NCBI GenBank assembly: GCA_964593905.1 | Contig: CAZQLE010000217.1 | Location: forward strand, 1 to 5,943 | Length of the DNA stretch: 5,943 bases | Direction: 5' to 3' | From: CAZQLE01 sp964593905 | GTDB lineage: Bacteria; Chloroflexota; Anaerolineae; Anaerolineales; Anaerolineaceae | In this document: piece by piece, positions 1-4,844 of the stretch | Numbering within the stretch: the first letter of the stretch is position 1 | Layout of the letters: each line of letters begins with the position of its first letter | The notes under the pieces: model-generated | Told to the model about the DNA's origin: nothing | Databases searched by the model: none | What the model saw: the letters and a program-made list of their open reading frames with translations, nothing else | Made by a program: the position numbers and the translations under genes

Positions 1-292
1 CCGCAAACCCGGCGAAGAAGTCTGCCAGGGTGATTACCCCTCCTACCTCGCGGTGGGGTTGCAGGCCATGGTAAAACCCGACCCGCCGGTGCCCAACCGG
101 GTGCGTGTTAAGCCCGACCGCAACAGCCAGTTGCTGGGTGAGATTGCGCCGGGCGAAGAGGTGCTGGTCACCGACGGCCCGGTGTGTGTGGAAGGCTGGG
201 TGTGGTGGCAGATCAACGCCCGCGGCGGCGAACTGGCCGGCTGGACCGCCGAAGGCGACGGCGGCGATTACTGGCTGGTTCCGGCGCCATAA
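1..292 (+). CDS. SH3b-domain protein, C-terminal fragment (5' end outside window)
   Basis: The reading frame is open from base 2 with no stop before TAA at 290-292, so this is the 3' end of a longer gene; the GTG at 53 is not needed as a start. The visible 96 residues hold one bacterial SH3-like (SH3b/SH3_3) module: PNRVRVKP, then SQLLGEIAPGEEVLV, GPVCVEGWVWWQI, and the closing AGWTAEGDGGDYWLVP. This is the usual order of strands in these modules. A Cys in EVCQGD before the module and another in GPVCVEG could form a disulfide, which would fit an exported protein. SH3b modules bind cell-wall or other extracellular ligands in many bacterial surface proteins. Chloroflexota often carry them in lipoproteins and other exported proteins. 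The N-terminal domain, and so the real function, is not visible. No terminator separates it from the next promoter. Confidence 0.8.
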   Translation, partial: RKPGEEVCQGDYPSYLAVGLQAMVKPDPPVPNRVRVKPDRNSQLLGEIAPGEEVLVTDGPVCVEGWVWWQINARGGELAGWTAEGDGGDYWLVPAP

Positions 293-299
293 TTTCCCC

Positions 300-330
300 T
301 TGACATTAACGTAACGTCATAGTTTATACT
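300..330 (+). promoter_or_regulatory. MerR-type promoter of the TipA-like regulator
   Basis: A consensus -35 TTGACA (300-305) and a near-consensus -10 TATACT (325-330) are separated by 19 bp. That spacer is longer than the 17 bp of ordinary sigma-70 promoters and is the hallmark of promoters that MerR-family proteins activate by untwisting DNA. It starts 8 bp after the stop of the SH3b gene and ends 21 bp before the regulator ATG, so the leader is very short. Weak Shine-Dalgarno bases (GAGGG, 340-344) precede the ATG. Confidence 0.8.
301..319 (+). promoter_or_regulatory. Operator dyad for the MerR/TipA-like regulator
   Basis: TGACATTAACGTAACGTCA is a 19-bp dyad centred on C310. Seven of its nine base pairs are symmetric (TGAC/GTCA outer arms and TTA/TAA inner arms). 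It overlaps the end of the -35 box and fills most of the spacer, exactly where MerR-family dimers bind. I infer autoregulation by the protein encoded immediately downstream. No second copy was noticed upstream of the genes at 1300 or 1847. Confidence 0.75.
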
Positions 331-351
331 CAACTCCGTGAGGGTAAACGG

Positions 352-1107
352 ATGGAATATACGGTTAAACAGGTGTGCAAACTGGCCGGGGTGAGTGCAC
401 GCACCCTGCACTGGTATGACGAGATCGGGCTGCTCAAGCCGGTCACGCTCGGTGATAACGGTTATCGCCAGTACGACGAAGAAAGCCTGCTGCGCTTGCA
501 GCAAATTCTGTTCTTTCGCGAACTGGGCCTCGGGTTGAAAGACATTCAAGCGGTGCTCGATCAACCCGGTTTCAACCGCCTGGGAGCGCTGGAACTGCAC
601 CGCACCTATCTGGGCCGCGAAAAAGAGCGCCTTGAACGCCTGATTCACACCGTAGATCGCACCATCGCACACTTGAAAGGAGAAAATGAGATGAGCGACG
701 AAAGTTTATTTGAAGGGTTTGACGAAGAGACCCAGGAACGTTATGCGCAAGAGGCCCGTGAACGCTGGGGTGAGACCGCAAATCAGAGTCTTAAACTTTG
801 GAACAGCTACCCGGCTGAAAAGAAAAATCAGATTCTGCAAAACGGCAAGGAAATCACCCTTGCCCTGCGAGACGCAATGCCGCTCGGCGCGGCGCATCCC
901 ACAGTTCAGGCATTGATCGAACGGTACCACCGCCATATGGGCAATTTCTATGAATGCTCCTACGAAATTCTGCTTGCCCTGGGGAACATGTATGTTGAGG
1001 ACGAGCGCTTTCGGGCCACATTTACCAAAATCGATCCTGCAATGCCCGAGTTTCTGCAGCAGGCCATTCAGCTCTACTGCAAACAAAAAGGCAAAATCGG
1101 AGATTAA
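352..1107 (+). CDS. MerR-family transcriptional regulator, TipA/Mta type with TipAS ligand-binding domain
   Basis: This is a 251-residue cytoplasmic regulator. Residues 3-30 form the MerR winged helix-turn-helix (VKQVCKLAGVSARTLHWYDEIGLLKP), followed by the wing GYRQYDEESLLRL (38-50) and the second HTH-like part FFRELGLGLKDIQAVLD (54-70). Residues 76-110 are the long dimerisation helix. Residues 114-248 match the TipAS antibiotic-recognition domain: LFEGFDEE, EARERWG (134-140), HPTVQALIERYHRHMGNFYECSYE and MYVEDERF (213-220). In Streptomyces TipA this domain captures thiopeptides, in part covalently through a Cys; Cys202 in FYEC lies in the comparable region here. Length agrees with TipAL and Mta (about 250 residues). 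The family activates its own gene or multidrug-resistance genes on binding toxic ligands. No transporter is visible nearby, so autoregulation is the only supported target. The ligand is unknown. Confidence 0.93.
   Translation: MEYTVKQVCKLAGVSARTLHWYDEIGLLKPVTLGDNGYRQYDEESLLRLQQILFFRELGLGLKDIQAVLDQPGFNRLGALELHRTYLGREKERLERLIHTVDRTIAHLKGENEMSDESLFEGFDEETQERYAQEARERWGETANQSLKLWNSYPAEKKNQILQNGKEITLALRDAMPLGAAHPTVQALIERYHRHMGNFYECSYEILLALGNMYVEDERFRATFTKIDPAMPEFLQQAIQLYCKQKGKIGD
676..682 (+). promoter_or_regulatory. Internal ribosome binding site inside the MerR gene
   Basis: AAAGGAG lies 8 nt before an in-frame ATG at 691. It is much stronger than the Shine-Dalgarno bases in front of the full-length start at 352. 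An out-of-frame ATG at 686 reads only two codons (ATG AGA) before a TGA that overlaps the 691 ATG, so it does not compete for a real product. Confidence 0.6.
691..1107 (+). CDS. Possible separately translated TipAS-like ligand-binding protein (in-frame internal start)
   Basis: Initiation at ATG 691 gives a 138-residue protein, residues 114-251 of the regulator. It would consist of the whole TipAS-like domain without the DNA-binding and coiled-coil parts. The start sits exactly at the domain boundary (ENEMSDESLFEGF) and has its own AAAGGAG. In Streptomyces lividans the tipA gene gives both TipAL and a shorter, abundant TipAS of about 144 residues from an internal in-frame start, and TipAS acts as a drug-sequestering protein. 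By analogy, this gene may make a free ligand sponge. This is inference from start-site sequence. If the internal site is not used, only the 251-residue form exists. Confidence 0.5.
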   Translation: MSDESLFEGFDEETQERYAQEARERWGETANQSLKLWNSYPAEKKNQILQNGKEITLALRDAMPLGAAHPTVQALIERYHRHMGNFYECSYEILLALGNMYVEDERFRATFTKIDPAMPEFLQQAIQLYCKQKGKIGD

Positions 1108-1115
1108 TTCTTCTG

Positions 1116-1149
1116 CAGCCGCGTTTCATTGAGCGCGGCTGTGCTTTTT
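1116..1149 (+). terminator. Rho-independent terminator downstream of the MerR regulator (first of two)
   Basis: An 8-bp perfect stem, CAGCCGCG (1116-1123) with CGCGGCTG (1134-1141), encloses a 10-nt loop. It is followed three bases later by TTTTT (1145-1149). It starts 9 bp after the TAA of the regulator. Confidence 0.75.
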
Positions 1150-1161
1150 CACCCCCCAGAG

Positions 1162-1191
1162 GGCACACCGGTTACCCGGTGTGCCTTTTTT
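1162..1191 (+). terminator. Rho-independent terminator (second of two)
   Basis: A 10-bp perfect stem, GGCACACCGG (1162-1171) with CCGGTGTGCC (1176-1185), has a TTAC loop and runs directly into TTTTTT (1186-1191). This is a textbook intrinsic terminator. Together with the hairpin just upstream it should isolate the next gene from the MerR transcript. The rest of the 192-bp gap (1192-1299) is AT-rich and must hold the promoter of the following gene. Confidence 0.88.
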
Positions 1192-1255
1192 ATTCCATTT
1201 CGTCTTTTTTCTGATACATCGCGCTCAACATTCTAAAAAAAGCCCCAATTTCAGG

Positions 1256-1261
1256 TATGAT
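1256..1261 (+). promoter_or_regulatory. Weak candidate -10 box for the small membrane-anchored protein
   Basis: TATGAT lies 38 bp before the ATG at 1300 in an AT-rich stretch. No convincing -35 hexamer is found 16-19 bp upstream, so this is only a suggestion. Two terminators upstream mean that a promoter is expected somewhere in 1192-1290. Confidence 0.25.
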
Positions 1262-1299
1262 AAATCAAGATCGAAACCATCAAAAAAAGGAGCTGCAAG

Positions 1300-1770
1300 A
1301 TGCGTCAGGATCGTTTTTTAACGGGTATCTTGATCGGTATTGGCCTCATCATTCTGCTGGCAGTGGGCCTGTTTTTCATGCGCCGTGGACAGGAGAACTA
1401 CGTTGCCGAAGATACACCCGCCGGTGTGGTGCAGAATTACGCCCTGGCCGTGACGCGCAAAGATTATGAACGCGCCTACCGCTATCTCGCGCAGGGAGAA
1501 GGCAAGCCAGACCTGGCGGCGTTTGAACAGACCTTTCTCAACCAGCGCAGTGAGACCGATGCGGTCAGTTTGCAGATCGGCGAAACCTCGCTGACCACAG
1601 ACCGGGCGCTGGTCAATGTCACCGTGCTGCGCAGCGGGGGCCCCTTCGAATCGATTTATCGCACGGTGGAATCGGCCACCCTGAAACAGGAAAACGGCCA
1701 GTGGAGACTCCTCCAGATGCCTTATCCTTACTGGGGCTGGGACTGGTACCAGGTGATTGATCAAAAATAA
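1300..1770 (+). CDS. Membrane-anchored protein with NTF2/DUF4878-like domain, function unknown
   Basis: The 156-residue protein starts at ATG 1300 behind AAAGGAG (1286-1292, 7-nt spacing). An alternative reading from 1257 in another frame has no such site. Residues 6-27 are one hydrophobic helix (LTGILIGIGLIILLAVGLFF) with no cleavage motif or lipobox, so it is probably an anchor. The remainder looks like a small cystatin/NTF2-type alpha+beta domain. It opens with PAGVVQNYALAVTRKDYERAYRYL (40-63), a helical start typical of DUF4878 and lumazine-binding-like exported domains. Beta strands follow (VSLQIGETSL, RALVNVTVLR, FESIYRTVESATL), ending in the usual ENGQWRLLQMPYPYWGW. Such domains are usually extracytoplasmic and are thought to bind ligands or partners; no catalytic residues can be named. 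The family assignment is from pattern only. The next gene starts 76 bp downstream, behind a hairpin. Confidence 0.75.
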   Translation: MRQDRFLTGILIGIGLIILLAVGLFFMRRGQENYVAEDTPAGVVQNYALAVTRKDYERAYRYLAQGEGKPDLAAFEQTFLNQRSETDAVSLQIGETSLTTDRALVNVTVLRSGGPFESIYRTVESATLKQENGQWRLLQMPYPYWGWDWYQVIDQK

Positions 1771-1776
1771 CTTGCT

Positions 1777-1820
1777 GCCGGCCAGCGCCGCTGCATAAGG
1801 CGCCGGTCGGCGCGCTTTTT
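1777..1820 (+). terminator. Terminator-like hairpin between the two membrane-protein genes
   Basis: GCCGGCCAGCGCC (1777-1789) can pair with GGCGCCGGTCGGC (1799-1811) over 13 positions, with one G-U wobble and one A-C mismatch, around a 9-nt loop. Four bases later comes TTTTT (1816-1820), and a second T tract follows at about 1826-1833. It starts 6 bp after the upstream stop codon. It may end the 1300-1770 transcript or act as a partial terminator within an operon. No clear promoter fits between it and the ATG at 1847. Confidence 0.6.
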
Positions 1821-1846
1821 CAACTGTTTTTTTACCGGAGGTCATC

Positions 1847-3775
1847 ATGCGTTTTGTTCGCCGGTTATATTTTTATCTGGTAGCCCTGATCAGCATTCAG
1901 GTGGTGATCTGGGGGGTTATCACCCTTGTTCGGGATGCAATTTTGCGCGGTCAGCTCATCGGCACTTCCAGCCTGGCGGTGGGGTTGTCACTGGTGTTGG
2001 TGGGACTGCCCATTTTCTTTCTGCACTGGTCAGTGGTGCAGCGCGACGCGGTGAAAGATGAAGAAGAACGCGCCTCAGTGCTGCGCGCGCTTTTCCTTTA
2101 TATTTTGCGCATGTCCACACTGATCGCCGCGGTGCAAAACATCATCGCCATTGTCGACCGGACGGCGCTCAGTCTGCTGGGTGCGCCAACCACCCGCGCT
2201 TTGCTGGGTGGGAGCGAGACCCTGGGCGATAACCTGACCGTAATTGTGATTAACCTGATCGCGTGGGTTTACTTTGAGCAGGTGCTGCGCGCCGAATGGC
2301 AAAGACCGGGCATTAAAGAAACCCTGGGTGAGGTGCGCCGCTTGCAGCGCTATCTATGGGTGGCTTACAGCCTTGGGCTGACCATTGCCGGGGCGCAGCA
2401 GCTTGTGGCTTTTCTGGCCGAATCAGCCGGCGGGGTTAACCTTGTCACCACCATACAGTTGGGCAATGCCCTGGCGCTCACCCTGGTGGGCGCGCCGCTG
2501 TGGGTGTGGTGCTGGCGTGTTGCACAACAATCGCTCAGCGAACCAGCCGAACGTGACTCGCTGCTGCGTCTGGGGGTGCTGTATGTTTTCGCCCTGGGTG
2601 GCTGTGCTGCCACGCTGACCGCGTTGGGTTTTGTGCTTCACAGTCTGCTGGTCTGGGCCTTCGGCGATGGGCAGACCCTGGTTCACTTTTTGCAAGATAA
2701 CCAGACCCCGCTTTCCTCTGCGGTGGTATTGGGCACTCTGTGGGCGTATTACGGCGGCATTTTGCAGCGCGAATTGGCCGCCCGCAGCAATCCGCTACGC
2801 CGGGCCGAACTCAGCCGGCCCTATGCCTACATCCTCTCGCTGGCCGGCAATGTAACCACCTTTGTCGGCCTGTGGGTGTTGTTGAACACCCTGGTCGAAC
2901 TGGTGCTGCTTCGCACCACCTCTTTTGCGGCGATGCGCTCGGCGCTGGCCGGTTCACTGGCGGCGGTCGCAGTGGGGCTGCCCGTCTGGCTGGGGTACTG
3001 GCGCAGGGCCCAGATCGAGGCCGATTTGCAGAGCGATCTGGGCGACCACGCCCGCCGCTCGGTGGTGCGCAAGGTGTATCTTTACCTGGTGGTGTTTGCT
3101 GCGGTAGTAACCGGAATGGTGACCGCCGGGATGCTCTTTTATCTGGTGCTGGATGCAATTTTGGGCGTGCCAGAGACCAGTTTCTGGCGTGATTTCTGGC
3201 AGCTTGTGCTGCCGCTGGGGTTAACCACCGCCTGGCTGGTCTATCATCTTACCGCCCTGCGGCAGGATGCCCGTCAGGCACAGCGCGCCCTGGCCGAAAA
3301 ACATGCTGCTTTTCCGGTGACGGTGTTGCTCAAGCCTCAAGACCCGCTGGCAGCCGAACTGCCCGCTGCGCTGGGGCGCATCCTCCCCGACGCACCGGTA
3401 GTGCTGCGCACGGTCGATGACCTGGCTAACACCCAGAATGAGACCCCTCCCGCGCTGGTGGTGCTCTCGGCAGCGCTGGCGCTGGACCCGCCCGATGCCC
3501 TGCGCGGCTGGCTGCAAAACTACGCTGGTGAACGGCTGCTCATCCCCACCGCAGCCGAGAGGTGGCAGTGGCTGGGGCTGGGCGCCGAACGCTCTGCCGC
3601 CGACACAGCCAAAGAGGTGGCCGGGGCCATTCGCCGGCTGGCTGAAGGACAAAGCCTGCGCCCCGCTTCGGCGCGCGGCGGCTGGCAGGTGGTGGTCTAT
3701 ATCGCTGCCGGGCTGTTTGGCCTGATCATTCTAATGATGCTGGCCTCACTGGGGATCAGCCTGATCGCCAGATAA
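1847..3775 (+). CDS. Polytopic membrane protein with three DUF5671-like units and a C-terminal soluble region
   Basis: The 642-residue protein starts at ATG 1847 behind GGAGG (1837-1841, 5-nt spacing). Residues 1-480 fall into three similar blocks of about 160 residues, each with four predicted membrane helices. Odd helix pairs share a GLPIFFLHW / GAPLWVWCW / GLPVWLGYW signature (residues 53-61, 215-223, 378-385). Even pairs end in WVYFEQVLR / WAYYGGILQ / WLVYHLTALR. Between the pairs run charged, Arg- and Glu-rich linkers followed by LRALFLYIL / LRLGVLYVF / VRKVYLYLV. This matches DUF5671, a family of unknown function that I recall from Chloroflexota membrane proteins. Residues 485-610 are soluble and alpha/beta-like (FPVTVLLKP, ALVVLSAALAL, ERLLIPT). 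Residues 614-639 form a thirteenth helix. With 12 helices before it, the soluble part should be cytoplasmic if the N-terminus (MRFVRR) is. No catalytic motif is seen, and the role is unknown. Confidence 0.8.
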   Translation: MRFVRRLYFYLVALISIQVVIWGVITLVRDAILRGQLIGTSSLAVGLSLVLVGLPIFFLHWSVVQRDAVKDEEERASVLRALFLYILRMSTLIAAVQNIIAIVDRTALSLLGAPTTRALLGGSETLGDNLTVIVINLIAWVYFEQVLRAEWQRPGIKETLGEVRRLQRYLWVAYSLGLTIAGAQQLVAFLAESAGGVNLVTTIQLGNALALTLVGAPLWVWCWRVAQQSLSEPAERDSLLRLGVLYVFALGGCAATLTALGFVLHSLLVWAFGDGQTLVHFLQDNQTPLSSAVVLGTLWAYYGGILQRELAARSNPLRRAELSRPYAYILSLAGNVTTFVGLWVLLNTLVELVLLRTTSFAAMRSALAGSLAAVAVGLPVWLGYWRRAQIEADLQSDLGDHARRSVVRKVYLYLVVFAAVVTGMVTAGMLFYLVLDAILGVPETSFWRDFWQLVLPLGLTTAWLVYHLTALRQDARQAQRALAEKHAAFPVTVLLKPQDPLAAELPAALGRILPDAPVVLRTVDDLANTQNETPPALVVLSAALALDPPDALRGWLQNYAGERLLIPTAAERWQWLGLGAERSAADTAKEVAGAIRRLAEGQSLRPASARGGWQVVVYIAAGLFGLIILMMLASLGISLIAR

Positions 3776-3798
3776 CGAGAGAAACCATTCAATCATTA

Positions 3799-3841
3799 TT
3801 ACAGCCGCGGCCAGGGTTGGCCGCGGCTGTAAGCTTATTTT
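3799..3841. terminator. Bidirectional terminator between convergent genes
   Basis: A perfect 15-bp stem, TTACAGCCGCGGCCA (3799-3813) with TGGCCGCGGCTGTAA (3818-3832), has a GGGT loop. It lies 23 bp after the stop of the + strand membrane-protein gene and 8 bp beyond the stop of the - strand acetyltransferase. On the + side a T-rich GCTTATTTT follows; on the - side the tail is TAATGATTG, a weaker U tract. It is probably used by both genes, more surely by the + strand one. Confidence 0.8.
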
Positions 3842-4626
3842 CAGGGTTTGGGGGGTTCCCATTCATAGGGCGTCGAATAAGCCAGACAGCGAAAGCCGTG
3901 TCGGGCAAGGATCGGCTGGCTGTTGGGGCTGGCATCCACCTGCAAGAAGCGGAACCCCCGCTGACGCGCCTCACGGGCGCGCACGGCCAGCAGGGCAGTA
4001 TAGTAGCCGCGTTTGCGGTACTGGCTGAGCGTTGATCCGCCCCACAGGGTGGCAAAAGAGGTTGAGAGCAGGTAGTGCGTCCAGGCCGCGCTGACCACCC
4101 GGCCATCCTGCCAGACCGCAAACACGCTGATGTGATCGGGGTGATGCTCCAGGTCATATCGCATTCCCGCGGCAAATCCACTGGTCTCTTTCCCCCACAC
4201 TTCGCTTTCCATGCGCACGATCTCATCCACTTCTGCCGGGGTGGTGATGCGCTGCACCGCCGAGACATCCATCGTCCAGTATTCGGCGGGCAGGTCGTTC
4301 ATATCGGCCACCATCAGCGCCTCGGGCTCATCGCCGCTAAAGCCATGCGCCAGCAGCCGTTCAGACAGGTCTGCGGGCCGGTCATAACTGTACAGCTTCC
4401 ACTCAAAATCAGTATTAAGCGCTTTAAAATAATCGACCTGCTCCTGAATGGCAGCGTCCGCGCTGTCGGGGGTCAGATCAGACCAACTGATGTATCCACC
4501 GCCGTTACCCACATCTGTCAGCACATAGCGGACCAACTGCGGCAGCGGTTCACGGCGCATACGTGTCCATTCACATTCACGCCGGACTTCTTTATCAAAT
4601 ATTGCCAGCATTTCAGCGTCTTTCAA
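3841..4626 (-). CDS. Two-domain GNAT-family N-acetyltransferase
   Basis: The 261-residue protein transfers an acetyl group from acetyl-CoA to an unknown amine substrate. The C-terminal half (about 120-258) carries the GNAT fold. SVFAVWQDGRVVSAAW (167-182) gives the central strands. LWGGSTLSQYRKRGYYTALL (194-213) is motif A with the pyrophosphate-binding Q-x-x-x-x-G loop (QYRKRG, 202-207). FLQVDASPNSQPILARHGF (227-245) is motif B. The N-terminal part (6-115) contains a conserved-looking stretch EWKLYSYDRPADLSERLLAHGF (75-96). This is typical of a GNAT subfamily with a degenerate N-terminal domain. The start is TTG (4624-4626), chosen because AAGGAG lies 5 nt upstream; the next in-frame ATG (4609-4611) would leave that site 20 nt away. 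It is convergent with the DUF5671 gene and downstream of the radical SAM gene, with 218 bp between. The substrate cannot be told from sequence. Confidence 0.88.
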   Translation of the reverse strand: MKDAEMLAIFDKEVRRECEWTRMRREPLPQLVRYVLTDVGNGGGYISWSDLTPDSADAAIQEQVDYFKALNTDFEWKLYSYDRPADLSERLLAHGFSGDEPEALMVADMNDLPAEYWTMDVSAVQRITTPAEVDEIVRMESEVWGKETSGFAAGMRYDLEHHPDHISVFAVWQDGRVVSAAWTHYLLSTSFATLWGGSTLSQYRKRGYYTALLAVRAREARQRGFRFLQVDASPNSQPILARHGFRCLAYSTPYEWEPPKP

Positions 4627-4631
4627 GGTTT

Positions 4632-4637
4632 CTCCTT
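4632..4637 (-). promoter_or_regulatory. Ribosome binding site that fixes a TTG start
   Basis: On the - strand AAGGAG, within GGGAAGGAG, stands 5 nt before TTG at 4626-4624. It decides in favour of TTG over the ATG five codons further in. Confidence 0.7.
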
Positions 4638-4665
4638 CCCTGAATTAAGGCGATAGGATCGTCAT

Positions 4666-4817
4666 ACCCAATTTTATCAGGCCGGGGGCATGGTGTGCAC
4701 AGAAGTGGCCCTTCGTAGGTTGGGTTGCACGCTGTGCGCAGAGCGAGCTGTACAATAACACAATTTACCAATACCCCGTCAGCGAAACCCAACGTTGGCC
4801 GGTGATAACCCAATTTT
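4666..4817. repeat. MITE-like intergenic repeat with flanking direct repeats
   Basis: The 218-bp gap between the acetyltransferase and radical SAM genes (4627-4844) holds this structure. ACCCAATTTT occurs at 4666-4675 and again at 4808-4817. Just inside, the ends read TATCA (4675-4679) and TGATA (4803-4807), with GGCCGG next to each. Within lies an 8-bp inverted repeat, GTTGGGTT (4719-4726) and AACCCAAC (4786-4793), separated by 59 bp. The motif GTAGGTTGGGTT with a matching GAAACCCAAC recalls a short dispersed repeat that I have seen in many bacterial genomes. No transposase is encoded. The 9-10-bp direct repeats would be the target-site duplication if this is a mobile remnant. I see no other gene in the gap. 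Confidence 0.45.
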
Positions 4818-4844
4818 GTATATTGGCGCGAATAATCAACCACC

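Noticed and set aside
53..292. GTG at 53 as the start of a complete 79-residue protein
   Set aside because: The frame is open to the window edge, the upstream residues (CQGDYPSYLAVG) look like part of the same fold, and no ribosome binding site precedes the GTG.
686..694. Two-codon ORF ATG AGA TGA overlapping the internal start
   Set aside because: Too short to be a product; its stop overlaps the in-frame ATG at 691 and it probably has no role beyond chance.
1225..1261. TCAACA ... TATGAT as a complete promoter
   Set aside because: The spacer would be 25 bp, too long for a sigma-70 promoter; only the -10 box is kept, at low confidence.
1318..1848. 176-residue - strand ORF
   Set aside because: Antisense to the small anchored protein and runs through the terminator hairpin; no ribosome binding site or domain pattern.
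4075..4656. 193-residue + strand ORF
   Set aside because: Antisense shadow of the acetyltransferase, which has recognisable GNAT motifs and a good ribosome binding site.
4693..4700. TGTGCACA palindrome as an operator
   Set aside because: An isolated 8-bp palindrome inside the repeat element, with no neighbouring promoter or second copy to support it.
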